Below, piece after piece: positions 33,981-43,090 of a stretch of DNA of 64,000 nucleotides (position 1 is the stretch's first letter; each line of letters opens with the position of its first letter). This DNA is from an uncultured bacterium (GTDB lineage: Bacteria; Bacteroidota; Bacteroidia; Bacteroidales; Muribaculaceae): contig CAJMMT010000001.1 in NCBI GenBank assembly GCA_905214715.1, positions 1 to 64,000 of the forward strand. The letters run 5' to 3'. The position numbers and the translations under genes were made by a program. Under the pieces are notes generated by a model. It had not been told where the DNA came from. It saw only the letters and a list, made by a program, of their open reading frames with translations, and searched no databases.

Positions 33981-36398
33981 ATGAAATTGAAGATTATTCT
34001 GTTTTCCATCATATCGCTCTTCGCGTTGGCTCTCGCCCCGGCTGCTTTTGCCGAGAATGTGCGCATCTCCGGGCGCGTCATAGACAACGAAGAGAAGCCC
34101 GTGGAGTTCGCCACGGTGCGTATAGCAGGCAAGGCTATCGGCACCAACACCGACCTGCAAGGCAACTATACCCTCACGGTGGCTCAGTCAGACACCATCC
34201 CCGTGGTGTATTCCTGCATCGGGTTCAAGACCGTTACCCGAAAGCTGATAGATGCCAAAGGAGATGTTACCGTAAACGTGAAACTGATGCCTGAATCCAC
34301 AGAACTACAGGATGTGGAGGTGGTTGGCTTCCGACAGAACATTAACGGTATGCAGACCTTCGACACCGAGCAGTTCAAGACTTCACCGGATGTGTCGGGC
34401 GGCTCCGTAGAGGCGATGCTGGCTACCATGCCCGGTGTGAACTCTTCCAACGAAATGAGTTCGCAATACTCCGTAAGAGGTGGTTCGTTTGATGAGAACT
34501 CGGTGTATATCAACGGTGTGGAAATATACCGTCCGCAGCTCGTAAGATCTGGCCAACAGGAAGGCCTTTCGATCATCAATCCTGACATGGTCGGCAACGT
34601 CCGCTTCTCTTCGGGTGGTTTCCCGGCCCGTTATGCCGACAAAATGTCGTCGGCTCTCGACATCACCTACCGCGAGCCCCAGGCATTGGAAGGGGGCTTC
34701 TCGGCCAGCCTTATGGGTGGTTCGCTTTATTTCGGCCAAAGTTCCAACAAATTCTCGCAATTACATGGCGCCCGACTGAAGAAAAACAACTCGCTGCTGT
34801 CAAGCCAGGAGACGAGAGGTGAGTACGACCCTCTATATTTCGATTACCAGACGAACATCACCTACAAGCCGACCGACAAGTGGAACTTCAATTTCCTCGG
34901 CAACATATCGTTGAATCACTTCAAGTTCGTGCCTACCACCCGAGAGACGGCTTTCGGAACGTCGACCGACACGAAGCAGTTTACCGTCTATTTCGACGGC
35001 GAGGAGAAAGACCGGTTCGAGACATACCTCGGTGCCTTGTCGGCTACCTATCGCCACAACCGTGCCACAAGTTTCACTTTAGGCGTATCGGGTTTCATGA
35101 CTTCCGAGTTCGTATCTTACGACATCTCCGGCGAGTACTGGCTTGATCAGGCCGGCACCGGAGGTCCGGAAGGTATCGGCGGCCAGCTGGGCGTGGGCAA
35201 GTATATGGAGCACTCCCGTAACCGATTGAAAGCATCCGTGATACAGACAATGCTGAAAGGTACCACCACGGTCAAGTCAAACCATATAAGCTACGGCCTT
35301 GTATGGCAGCATGAGAACTTCCGCGACCGCACGAAAGAGTGGGAATGGCGCGATTCGGCCGGTTACTCGCTTCCGCACCGGCCTGACGGGGTGCATCTCA
35401 TATACAACATGTCGTCGCGCCACGACGTGAGCGCCAACCGTATGGCTCTCTTCGCCGAGGATGCCTATTATATAGAAAACGACAAGTTCTATCTCTCCAT
35501 AAACGGCGGTCTTCGCTTTTCATACTGGGACTTCAACAAGGAGTTTCTCGTATCGCCGCGTGTGAATTTCTCGCTTACGCCGGCGGAGCATAACCGTTGG
35601 AATTTCCGTTTCGCCACAGGTCTGTACTACCAGCAACCTTTCTATAAGGAATATAGGTTGGCACAAAGCGATGCGCTCGGAAACTCCATAATAGAACTGA
35701 ACCGTGATATCAAATCTCCGTCGTCGTTCCAGGTGCTCGGCGCTGTCGACTATACGTTCCGCGCCATGTCGCGTCCATTCAAGATAACGGCCGAGGCATA
35801 TTACAAATCTTTGTCGCGACTGATATCGTATGAATATGACAATCTTAAGATTACCTATTCGGGACAGAACGACTCGAAAGGACACATAGCCGGACTTGAT
35901 TTCAAACTTTTCGGGCAGTTCGTGGAGGGTTCTGATTCATGGATAACCTTCTCGCTGATGAATACGTCGCAGACCTTGAACGGTGTGAAGACACCGCTTC
36001 CTTCCGACCAGCGTTACGCTTTCACCCTGTTTTTCACAGACTATGTGCCCAAGTTCCCCAAATTGCGGTTCTCGTTACGCGGCATATTCAGCGACGGACT
36101 GACCATGACGGCTCCGCGTATAACCCGCGACAAGGCATGGTTCCGTGCCCCGGCCTATAAACGTGTCGACATAGGAATATCCTACCAGCTTGTCGGCGCT
36201 CCGAAAGATGGGGTGCGTCCCTATAACTTCTGGCGTCACTTCAAGGATATAACCGTGGCCTTGGATTGCTTTAATCTGTTTGACATATCGAACGTAAGCT
36301 CATATTATTGGGTTACGGATGTCAACAACATCCAGTACGCAGTACCCAACTACCTGACGCGCCGACAGCTGAACCTGCGCCTCTCCGTGGAGTTCTGA
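33981..36398 (+). CDS. TonB-dependent outer-membrane receptor
   Basis: An 805-residue outer-membrane protein. It has a signal peptide (about 1-24), an N-terminal carboxypeptidase-regulatory-like beta sandwich ('ISGRVIDNEEKPVEFATV', about 28-110), a TonB plug ('EAMLATMPGVNSSNEMSSQY', 'SVRGGSFDENSVYINGV', about 130-230) and a 22-strand barrel ending in an aromatic residue ('LRLSVEF'). It takes up a nutrient or metal complex using TonB energy. There is no SusD partner nearby, so a polysaccharide-utilisation role is not supported; the substrate is unknown. The start at 33981 begins the signal peptide directly. Confidence 0.9.
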   Translation: MKLKIILFSIISLFALALAPAAFAENVRISGRVIDNEEKPVEFATVRIAGKAIGTNTDLQGNYTLTVAQSDTIPVVYSCIGFKTVTRKLIDAKGDVTVNVKLMPESTELQDVEVVGFRQNINGMQTFDTEQFKTSPDVSGGSVEAMLATMPGVNSSNEMSSQYSVRGGSFDENSVYINGVEIYRPQLVRSGQQEGLSIINPDMVGNVRFSSGGFPARYADKMSSALDITYREPQALEGGFSASLMGGSLYFGQSSNKFSQLHGARLKKNNSLLSSQETRGEYDPLYFDYQTNITYKPTDKWNFNFLGNISLNHFKFVPTTRETAFGTSTDTKQFTVYFDGEEKDRFETYLGALSATYRHNRATSFTLGVSGFMTSEFVSYDISGEYWLDQAGTGGPEGIGGQLGVGKYMEHSRNRLKASVIQTMLKGTTTVKSNHISYGLVWQHENFRDRTKEWEWRDSAGYSLPHRPDGVHLIYNMSSRHDVSANRMALFAEDAYYIENDKFYLSINGGLRFSYWDFNKEFLVSPRVNFSLTPAEHNRWNFRFATGLYYQQPFYKEYRLAQSDALGNSIIELNRDIKSPSSFQVLGAVDYTFRAMSRPFKITAEAYYKSLSRLISYEYDNLKITYSGQNDSKGHIAGLDFKLFGQFVEGSDSWITFSLMNTSQTLNGVKTPLPSDQRYAFTLFFTDYVPKFPKLRFSLRGIFSDGLTMTAPRITRDKAWFRAPAYKRVDIGISYQLVGAPKDGVRPYNFWRHFKDITVALDCFNLFDISNVSSYYWVTDVNNIQYAVPNYLTRRQLNLRLSVEF

Positions 36399-36530
36399 TT
36401 CCAATCCGCGCTACCGGGCCCTCACTGCAATTATCACTGATTTGCCACATTGTTAAATTTATACGCGTCCTAATATAGAGGGTGTGGTGCTTTTTTTGTA
36501 TCTTTGCCTATTCAAAAGGTACAGATAAAA

Positions 36531-37889
36531 ATGGCACAGAAACCGAGTATTCCCAAAGGCACACGCGACTTCTCGCCCATCGAGATGGCTCGCCGCAACT
36601 ATATATTCGATACCATACGCGAGGCTTTCCGCCTGCATGGCTTTCACCAGATAGAGACTCCTGCCATGGAGAACCTGTCGACGCTTCTCGGCAAGTATGG
36701 AGAGGAGGGCGACAGACTCCTGTTCAAGATCCTGAACTCCGGCGATTTCATGAAAGGAGTCGACACCGAAGAGGTCGAGAATCCCAATCTGCCGCGTCTG
36801 GCGACAAAACTATGCGAAAAAGGGTTGCGTTACGACCTTACGGTTCCTTTCGCCAGATATGTGGTTCAGCACCGTCAGGATCTGCAGATGCCGTTCAAGC
36901 GTTTCCAGATCCAGCCCGTATGGAGGGCCGATCGTCCGCAGAAGGGGCGTTACAGAGAGTTCTATCAGTGTGACGCCGACGTAGTGGGTTCCACATCGCT
37001 GCATAACGAGGTGGAACTTCTGGGACTTATAGACCATGTGATGAGAGCATTGAAAATACGCAGCCGCATAATGGTCAACAACCGCAAAGTGCTTTCCGGC
37101 ATAGCCGAAGTCATAGGGGAGCCCGATAAACTCATAGACATTACCGTCGCCATTGACAAGATAGACAAAATCGGCATTGAAGCCGTTAAAGCGGAACTGC
37201 TTGAACGAGGCGTGTCGCAGGAGGCTGTCGCGCGGCTTCAGCCATTGCTCGAGCTTCAGGGCACGAATGAAGAGAAGCTGCGCGGACTTGACGAATTGCT
37301 CGCCGGTTCTGAAACCGGCAGAGTGGGAGTTGCGGAACTCCGCGAGGTGATAGGTAACTTCGATGCTCTCGGTCATGATTGCGAGCTGGACCTGAACGTG
37401 GCCTTGGCCCGTGGATTGAATTACTATACAGGTACGATAATCGAGGTCAAGGCCCTCGACACCGAGATGGGAAGCATAACCGGTGGGGGACGCTATGACA
37501 ACCTTACGGGAGTATTCGGCGTTTCCGGTCTCTCCGGGGTGGGCATCAGCTTCGGGGCCGACCGCATCTACGATGTGCTCACCACCCTGCAGCTTTACCC
37601 AGAGCAACTTAACGCGGCGGTAAAAGTGCTGTTTGTAAACTTCGGTGCCTCAGAGGCTCTAAAGGCGGAAAAACTCGCACGTCAGCTGCGTGCCAAGGGT
37701 ATATCGACAATGGTATATCCCGATGACACCAAAATGAAAAAACAGATGGCCTTCGCCAACTCCGAGGGTATCCCGTATGTAGCCATTATCGGAGAGGAGG
37801 AACTGAAAAACAGTTGCGTTACCCTTAAGAATATGGCTACCGGAGAGCAGAAGACCGTAGCCGATTCAGAACTTGCAGAAGCTTTATGA
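36531..37889 (+). CDS. hisS: Histidyl-tRNA synthetase
   Basis: A 452-residue class II aminoacyl-tRNA synthetase. 'KPSIPKGTRDFSP' opens it, motif 2 is 'FQIQPVWRADRPQKGRYREF', the histidine-binding segment is 'ARGLNYYTGTIIEV', and motif 3 is 'GISFGADRIYDVL'. A C-terminal anticodon-binding domain ends at 'AEAL'. It charges tRNA-His. The start at ATG 36531 fits the family; the in-frame upstream extension overlaps the -7 like box TATCTTTG (36499-36506). The stop overlaps the next gene's start (ATGA), so translation of the two is coupled. Confidence 0.96.
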   Translation: MAQKPSIPKGTRDFSPIEMARRNYIFDTIREAFRLHGFHQIETPAMENLSTLLGKYGEEGDRLLFKILNSGDFMKGVDTEEVENPNLPRLATKLCEKGLRYDLTVPFARYVVQHRQDLQMPFKRFQIQPVWRADRPQKGRYREFYQCDADVVGSTSLHNEVELLGLIDHVMRALKIRSRIMVNNRKVLSGIAEVIGEPDKLIDITVAIDKIDKIGIEAVKAELLERGVSQEAVARLQPLLELQGTNEEKLRGLDELLAGSETGRVGVAELREVIGNFDALGHDCELDLNVALARGLNYYTGTIIEVKALDTEMGSITGGGRYDNLTGVFGVSGLSGVGISFGADRIYDVLTTLQLYPEQLNAAVKVLFVNFGASEALKAEKLARQLRAKGISTMVYPDDTKMKKQMAFANSEGIPYVAIIGEEELKNSCVTLKNMATGEQKTVADSELAEAL

Positions 37890-39112
37890 ATATAACGCAA
37901 CAGCAGTTTTTAGTCAATCAGCCCTCTTTCCCGGCGATTACATCGACCGATGACTTTTACAGGAATGTAGCCGAGCGACTTCTCACTGCGGCGATCGATG
38001 CCGGATATGTAAAGCGGTGGCCTGAGGCCGTGTTGCGTGGGGCAGCGTTGGTGACCGTGGGCTACCTGCAGGATGTGGTGGTTGATGCCGGTGTGTGGCG
38101 CGGATTCATAAATGAGAACCGTAGGCTGTACAACGGACGCACCTTGCCTTTCTATTTCGTATCGGACGATTATATTGACTACGAGCTTAATCCCGAGGAT
38201 GTGCGCTTCATGGTGTGGTATTCGCTTGCCATGCTTTATGAACATACGCGTACGCTCTCTCCGCTCGATTCCGATGTGGAAAAAATCGCGGATGCATGGT
38301 TCGCTATCATGGAGAACTGCTATGACGATGCACCAGTTCCCGAAGATTTCCATCTGAGTCATGAACTTGAAGTCCACGATCCGGAGGAGAGCGAGCGAGT
38401 TGCCCGGCTCGCACACTGGCTATACCTGCATTGCTGGCTTTTACGCCCTGCTAACGCATTGACGATGGCTGAGGTTGCTGAAGATCTGCCGGAAGGTGAA
38501 GAGGGCAGGAAGGAATTGGCCGTGCGTCTGGATAAGGCCATGAACGAATATCCGACAGGTCCGCTTGCTCTTTATCTGCGTGAATGGCTGTGGCTTGTAT
38601 GTGAAGACCGAATGCCGCCTATGCCGCGCAGTCAACGCATAGCCGAAGCTGAGGCACGGAATGCTGAAGACCATCCTTATTATACGAGATTCACAGCCGC
38701 TACCGGTGGAAAACTGATAGCCTATTTCAAGACTTACAGCGATCTTAACGAGTTTTTCATAACGGCGCTCGGCTGGGCGCAGGGCGAGGAACATCTCGCT
38801 CAGATGAAAGCGTCGGAATACTTCGTGCTGCTCGTAGACCGTCGTAAGGGAATGTTGCTGGCGCGCGATGTGGCCCGTTGCATAAAGGATCCTGACAACG
38901 AATATTACGACAGCGGATATTCCCGTTGTCATTCCATGGAGCTGCTTACTGTCAGAGGACGTTGCCCTATGGATTTATTGCGTTATGTCTGCGGGCGCGG
39001 CTGGTTGCCCGATGCCCGTTTCCCCGGCTCTGAAAAGGATGCGGCTATCGTGGCCGACAACTGGGACTTCATAGCACGCTGCTACCTGCAGCAATACTAT
39101 AGAGGAGATTGA
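37886..39112 (+). CDS. Conserved protein, probably DUF3843 family
   Basis: A 408-residue protein, rich in Trp, Tyr and acidic residues, with no signal peptide or membrane segment. It begins 'MNITQQQFLVNQPSF' and has notable segments 'YFVSDDYIDYELNPEDVRFM', 'ALYLREWLWLV' and 'RGRCPMDLLRYVCGRGWLPD'. I associate this with the Bacteroidales family DUF3843, from memory and not firmly. Its start overlaps the hisS stop by four bases, so it is made with histidyl-tRNA synthetase; a related role is not implied. Function unknown. Confidence 0.7.
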   Translation: MNITQQQFLVNQPSFPAITSTDDFYRNVAERLLTAAIDAGYVKRWPEAVLRGAALVTVGYLQDVVVDAGVWRGFINENRRLYNGRTLPFYFVSDDYIDYELNPEDVRFMVWYSLAMLYEHTRTLSPLDSDVEKIADAWFAIMENCYDDAPVPEDFHLSHELEVHDPEESERVARLAHWLYLHCWLLRPANALTMAEVAEDLPEGEEGRKELAVRLDKAMNEYPTGPLALYLREWLWLVCEDRMPPMPRSQRIAEAEARNAEDHPYYTRFTAATGGKLIAYFKTYSDLNEFFITALGWAQGEEHLAQMKASEYFVLLVDRRKGMLLARDVARCIKDPDNEYYDSGYSRCHSMELLTVRGRCPMDLLRYVCGRGWLPDARFPGSEKDAAIVADNWDFIARCYLQQYYRGD

Positions 39113-39201
39113 CGGCACTGAAGTTGCGTGGCGTATAAAGTAGAAACAGTATCGATATTAACGGAGGTAATTAATCAATAGCGATTTTTGTTGCATAATA
39201 C

Positions 39202-39232
39202 TTGCAAATATGCCATTGTTAGACTAAATTTG
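39202..39232 (+). promoter_or_regulatory. Consensus promoter of the ROK kinase gene
   Basis: TTG (39202-39204), 20 bases, TAAATTTG (39225-39232). It lies about 77 bases before the ROK kinase ATG at 39309, leaving a moderate leader. It is the only consensus match in the 196-base gap between the two genes. Confidence 0.7.
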
Positions 39233-39308
39233 TTAGTTGAGAAAACGGGAAAGCAGGAGGAATGGGGAATTTTGAAAATATGTTGACCAAAATCAATCTT
39301 ATACCAAA

Positions 39309-40337
39309 ATGACCAAACCATATGTATTGGGTGTCGATATAGGTGGCACCAACACTGTTTTCGGAATAGTGGACGCTCGCGGACAGGTAATCGCCGCAAG
39401 TTCTATAAAGACAAAGAAGCATACTGTATTTACCGACTATGTCACTGAACTTCATGCTGAGGTTGAAAGACTGCTTAAAGATCACGATGCTGTCGACAAG
39501 ATTCAGGGTATCGGCATAGGCGCTCCTAATGCCAACTATTATACCGGCGAGATCGTAAACCCGCCAAACCTCCCCTGGGGTCCTATCATCCCTCTGGCCG
39601 AAAGTGTGAGCAAGGCATTCGGCGGTCTTCCCGTAGCCATCACTAACGATGCCAACGCAGCTGCCCTCGGTGAAATGACGTATGGCGCTGCCCGCGGTAT
39701 GAAAGATTTCATCATGATCACACTTGGCACCGGTGTCGGTTCCGGTATCGTTGTCAACGGTCAGATGGTCTACGGACATGACGGTAACGCAGGCGAATTG
39801 GGCCACGTGGTTGTAAAACGCAACAATGGCCGTATATGTGGTTGCGGACGCACAGGTTGTCTTGAGGCATACTGCTCGGCTACCGGAGTTGCCCGTACTG
39901 CCCGCGAATTTATCGAGATCCGCACCGAGCCCTCCCTGCTTCGTAACATAGATATAGAGGACATCACTTCAAAGGATGTTTACGATGCAGCTATGGGTGG
40001 CGACAAGCTTGCGAAGGAGATTTTCGACTATACCGGCAAGATTCTCGGTGAGGCTATGGCCGATATGGTGGCATTCTCCTCACCTCAGGCCATTATCCTC
40101 TTCGGCGGCCTCGCGAAGAGCGGCGATCTTCTCATGAAGCCTTTACGCGAATCGTTCGAGCAGAGCCTCTTCCCGATTTTCCGTGGAAAGACCAAGATTA
40201 TTCTTTCCGAACTGAAAGAGGCTGACGCAGCTGTTCTTGGTGCGTCGGCTCTCGGTTGGGAAGCCAAATTCCGTGCCGAGGTTCCCAGCTTCGAGGGTAG
40301 TGTTCCCGAAGGTGCCGTAGTTTCATCGGAAAGCTGA
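39309..40337 (+). CDS. ROK family sugar kinase (glucokinase-like)
   Basis: A 342-residue kinase of the ROK family. It has the N-terminal phosphate loop 'GVDIGGTNTVFGIVD', 'NDANAAALGE' with the catalytic Asp region, 'ITLGTGVGSGIVV', and the zinc-binding motif 'GRICGCGRTGCLEAYCS' (C-x-C-x4-C), which is characteristic of ROK proteins. It probably phosphorylates glucose or an N-acetylated hexosamine. No DNA-binding domain is present, so it is an enzyme and not a ROK repressor. It has its own promoter and a terminator at 40355-40396. Confidence 0.92.
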   Translation: MTKPYVLGVDIGGTNTVFGIVDARGQVIAASSIKTKKHTVFTDYVTELHAEVERLLKDHDAVDKIQGIGIGAPNANYYTGEIVNPPNLPWGPIIPLAESVSKAFGGLPVAITNDANAAALGEMTYGAARGMKDFIMITLGTGVGSGIVVNGQMVYGHDGNAGELGHVVVKRNNGRICGCGRTGCLEAYCSATGVARTAREFIEIRTEPSLLRNIDIEDITSKDVYDAAMGGDKLAKEIFDYTGKILGEAMADMVAFSSPQAIILFGGLAKSGDLLMKPLRESFEQSLFPIFRGKTKIILSELKEADAAVLGASALGWEAKFRAEVPSFEGSVPEGAVVSSES

Positions 40338-40354
40338 AGCCATTTGCATAAACT

Positions 40355-40396
40355 AAAGCGGCCTCCGCGAGGATATATTCCTGCGGAGACCGCTTT
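40355..40396. terminator. Terminator after the ROK kinase gene
   Basis: AAAGCGG-C-CTCCGC (40355-40368) pairs with GCGGAG-A-CCGCTTT (40383-40396), 13 pairs with one internal mismatch, followed by GTTGTT. It lies between convergent genes and probably works for both strands. Confidence 0.8.
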
Positions 40397-40416
40397 GTTG
40401 TTCCGTAAGGACTATG

Positions 40417-40989
40417 TTAGTCCGGCAATTGCATGTGATACATCATCTCCCCGGCGAAAGGTCGTTCTCCTTTCTCCTCGAAGCCGAGCTTGCTGTATAG
40501 GGTGTGCGCACGGTGGTTTGTCTTGTCGACGAGCAGGCCGGAACGCTTGCCCGTTGTCTCGCGACCTCTTCGGGCCGCTGCGGCAATCAGTTTACCGGCT
40601 ATTCCCCGGCCACGGTATTCAGGCAGTACCGCCAGTGAATCGAGATAGTATTCATCGGCCGAGGTCTCGTCGGTCATGTGCTCGTCTATCCTGAAACCGT
40701 GCATTTTCTCGAATTCGTCGAGAAATCTTTTGCGCAGTTCGTGGAGTCTCGCTCCGTCGTATGCCACGATAACTCCCATGCGGGTGCCGTTATCATCCAC
40801 GGCAACAAGAGCGTTTTTCCATGAATATTGAGAATCGTCAGACTCCGCGCATACTGTAAACAAACGCCTGACATCATCAAGCGTCTGATTTTCAGATGTA
40901 AAACTCTCGCAGAGTTCATCGCCAAGAGCCGTCATGACAGCCCAGGCTATGAGTGCCGCGTCGTTTCTTTCCGCATCTATGATTTTCAT
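40417..40989 (-). CDS. GNAT family N-acetyltransferase
   Basis: A 190-residue GNAT protein starting MKIIDAERNDAALIAWAV. The acetyl-CoA site is 'LAVLPEYRGRGIAGKLIAAA' and the final strand is 'LYSKLGFEEKGE'. A roughly 70-residue insertion precedes the core. The acceptor is unknown. ATG 40989 is chosen; the longer frame upstream runs into rluD and is not conserved-looking. It is 13 bases after rluD and probably in the same transcript. Confidence 0.85.
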   Translation of the reverse strand: MKIIDAERNDAALIAWAVMTALGDELCESFTSENQTLDDVRRLFTVCAESDDSQYSWKNALVAVDDNGTRMGVIVAYDGARLHELRKRFLDEFEKMHGFRIDEHMTDETSADEYYLDSLAVLPEYRGRGIAGKLIAAAARRGRETTGKRSGLLVDKTNHRAHTLYSKLGFEEKGERPFAGEMMYHMQLPD

Positions 40990-41002
40990 AAGTATTTTTA
41001 AT

Positions 41003-42085
41003 TCAATTGTTCTTGGTATAACGTCGCCAGCGTTCCATAAGTTGCTGCATGTCGTCGGGTATACTTGATTCGAAAAACATCTCCCTGCGCGTATGCGGGT
41101 GTACGAATCCGAGGGTACGGGCATGCAGTGCCTGACGCGGGCAAGTCTGGAAGCAACCCTCTACAAACTGACGGTATTTGGCGAAGGTTGTGCCACGCAG
41201 AATCTTGTCGCCTCCATATCGCTCATCGTTAAACAGCGGGTGTCCCTGTGAAAGCATATGCACACGTATTTGATGGGTGCGTCCTGTCTCAAGCACGCAT
41301 TTCACTGCCGTAACATACCCGAAACGTTCGAGCACCGCCCAGTGTGTGACGGCATGTTTGCCTATTCCCGGGTCGTTGAAGACAGCCATCCGAAGTTTGT
41401 TCCGCGGGTCGCGAGTTATATTGCCGACGATTGTGCCGGAGTCGGTGTCGAAGTCTCCCCATACCAATGCCACATACTCCCTGCGCGTGGTCTTGTTGAA
41501 GAATTGCAGGCCGAGATTGGTCTTGGCCTCCGGTGTCTTGGCTATTACGAGCAGTCCGCTTGTATCCTTGTCTATGCGGTGAACCAACCCCAATCTGGGG
41601 TCAGAGACATCATAATCTGGATTATCACGGAAATGCCAGGCGAGAGCATTCACAAGAGTGCCGCTGTAGTTGCCGTGTCCTGGGTGTACCACCAGTCCCG
41701 GCTGTTTGTTCACCACTAATACCCAGTCATCTTCATAAACTATATCGAGGGGTATGTCTTCGGGTATTATTTCGAACTCATATCGCGGGCGGTCCATCAC
41801 GATGCTCACCACATCGAGCGGTTTAACCCTGTAGTTCGACTTGACGGCTTTGCCATTCACTATAATGCAGCCGGCATCGGCAGCTTGCTGTATACGGTTG
41901 CGCGATGTACGTTCCATACGGTCGGTAAGGAACTTGTCCACTCTCAGCAATTGCTGGCCTTTATCGGCTACAAAACGGAAATGCTCGTAAAGTTCGCGGC
42001 CATCTTCGGTTACGAACGACGGTTCCGCAACCTCTTCCTGCCCCTCGCCGGGAAGAATTGTCTCTTCGTCATCAATAATACTCAT
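41003..42085 (-). CDS. rluD: RluA/RluD family 23S rRNA pseudouridine synthase
   Basis: A 360-residue pseudouridine synthase. An S4 RNA-binding domain ('LLRVDKFLTDRM', 'RNRIQQAADAGCIIVNG') precedes the catalytic domain with 'LVVNKQPGLVVHPGHGNYSG' and the catalytic-Asp motif 'GLVHRIDKDTSGLLVIAK'. It modifies uridines in helix 69 of 23S rRNA if it is a true RluD. ATG 42085 lies inside the end of the upstream PASTA gene, a 14-base overlap; the longer reading frame is only an out-of-frame shadow of that gene. Confidence 0.92.
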   Translation of the reverse strand: MSIIDDEETILPGEGQEEVAEPSFVTEDGRELYEHFRFVADKGQQLLRVDKFLTDRMERTSRNRIQQAADAGCIIVNGKAVKSNYRVKPLDVVSIVMDRPRYEFEIIPEDIPLDIVYEDDWVLVVNKQPGLVVHPGHGNYSGTLVNALAWHFRDNPDYDVSDPRLGLVHRIDKDTSGLLVIAKTPEAKTNLGLQFFNKTTRREYVALVWGDFDTDSGTIVGNITRDPRNKLRMAVFNDPGIGKHAVTHWAVLERFGYVTAVKCVLETGRTHQIRVHMLSQGHPLFNDERYGGDKILRGTTFAKYRQFVEGCFQTCPRQALHARTLGFVHPHTRREMFFESSIPDDMQQLMERWRRYTKNN

Positions 42086-42827
42086 ATTCCTCAGATTGAG
42101 AATTAGACTGGGACGGCTCCTCTTCGGTTTCGGACGGTTCGGAATATTCCGGGTATTCCGACTGATACTCGCCCCCTTCTTCCGTATACGGCACACGGTT
42201 GGCGTCATACTCGGCATTCTGCAGGGAGTCTCGCAAATCCCCGAGGCGCCCGTCGTATACCTCGACCACTATCTTGGCGTTTACCGGCACTTTCTGCATT
42301 TTCTTCACAACCTTGCCGTTGGCAAGAATCTTCACAATGCAGTCATTGTCGCCAAGCACCCTTACTACACGTATGTTCTTGAAGCCGAGTTCCTCGAGTT
42401 TGGCCATTCCCTGACGGAAAGAGAAACTGCGCAGGGCATCTTCGCGAGGGTTGTTGTCGTTATCTATAATCACCTCCTTTGGATGAACGGCGTTGATATA
42501 CAGGAATATTTTTCGTCCCGGCTTGACTACGGAGTTCGCCTTGGGAAACTGCTCTATCACATATCCCGGTTTGATGTCGTCGCGGAAAAGGGAATCGCGT
42601 ATATCTACTCTGAAACCCTTGTCGTGTAGAATTTTAATTGCCTCCGTATATGATATATTCTCAATTTTAGGCACGATATCGCTTTCGCCATGCTTGGTGA
42701 ATATGGCGGTAGAGAAATAGGCGATCATGATGCCGAGGACCGCCACAATGGCGATAATGATAAGATTTGCTAATACTGGATGGCGCGAAGCCATGCCTTG
42801 CAGGTTCTTTTTACTGTCGTCGTTCAT
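42072..42827 (-). CDS. PASTA domain membrane protein
   Basis: A 251-residue protein. A short cytoplasmic N-terminus is followed by one membrane helix ('NLIIIAIVAVLGIMIAYF'), two or three extracytoplasmic PASTA repeats ('ISYTEAIKILHDKGFRV' in the first, 'GMAKLEELGFKNIRVV' in a later one) and an acidic, Ser/Glu/Tyr-rich tail. There is no kinase domain, unlike the PASTA kinases of Gram-positives. PASTA domains often bind peptidoglycan fragments, so a cell-wall role is plausible. The rluD start lies within its last codons; this pairing of a PASTA protein with RluD is familiar from Bacteroidales. Confidence 0.88.
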   Translation of the reverse strand: MNDDSKKNLQGMASRHPVLANLIIIAIVAVLGIMIAYFSTAIFTKHGESDIVPKIENISYTEAIKILHDKGFRVDIRDSLFRDDIKPGYVIEQFPKANSVVKPGRKIFLYINAVHPKEVIIDNDNNPREDALRSFSFRQGMAKLEELGFKNIRVVRVLGDNDCIVKILANGKVVKKMQKVPVNAKIVVEVYDGRLGDLRDSLQNAEYDANRVPYTEEGGEYQSEYPEYSEPSETEEEPSQSNSQSEEYEYY

Positions 42828-42942
42828 CGCGAGCTTGATTGAAAGGAAAAAATTGCTCCAACTACAAAGTTAGCAAAAAAAGCCGAAAGAGGAGTGTTAG
42901 TCGGTTAGTCGTTATTGTTGTTAGTCGTTAGTCGTTCGTGTC

Positions 42943-42978
42943 TTTAAGGACCCTAAGGACTTTAAGGACCTTAAGGGC
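42943..42978. repeat. 9-bp period tandem tract (TTTAAGGAC type)
   Basis: Four consecutive 9-base units: TTTAAGGAC, CCTAAGGAC, TTTAAGGAC and CTTAAGGGC. It is preceded by repeats of GTTAGTC. It lies between the divergent PASTA and bamD genes, upstream of the bamD promoter. Confidence 0.8.
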
Positions 42979-43024
42979 CACCGATGACTAATGCCAATAA
43001 TGACTACCGACTCAAAAAAAGATT

Positions 43025-43054
43025 TTGCAGGTTCGGAATTATTTGTTAATTTTG
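43025..43054 (+). promoter_or_regulatory. Consensus promoter of bamD
   Basis: TTG (43025-43027, in TTTTG), 19 bases, TAATTTTG (43047-43054). It precedes the bamD ATG by 36 bases and is one of the clearest promoter matches in the window. Confidence 0.8.
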
Positions 43055-43090
43055 CGTGAATATGGGTTGTTAGTGCCCTTGTGATTCTAT

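Noticed and set aside
34833..35885. Minus-strand frames inside the TonB receptor gene
   Set aside because: They are shadows of the complete receptor frame and contain no recognisable domain.
33981..36398. Polysaccharide-utilisation locus (SusC/SusD pair)
   Set aside because: The receptor has no SusD-like gene or glycan enzymes beside it and lacks the features of SusC that I would expect.
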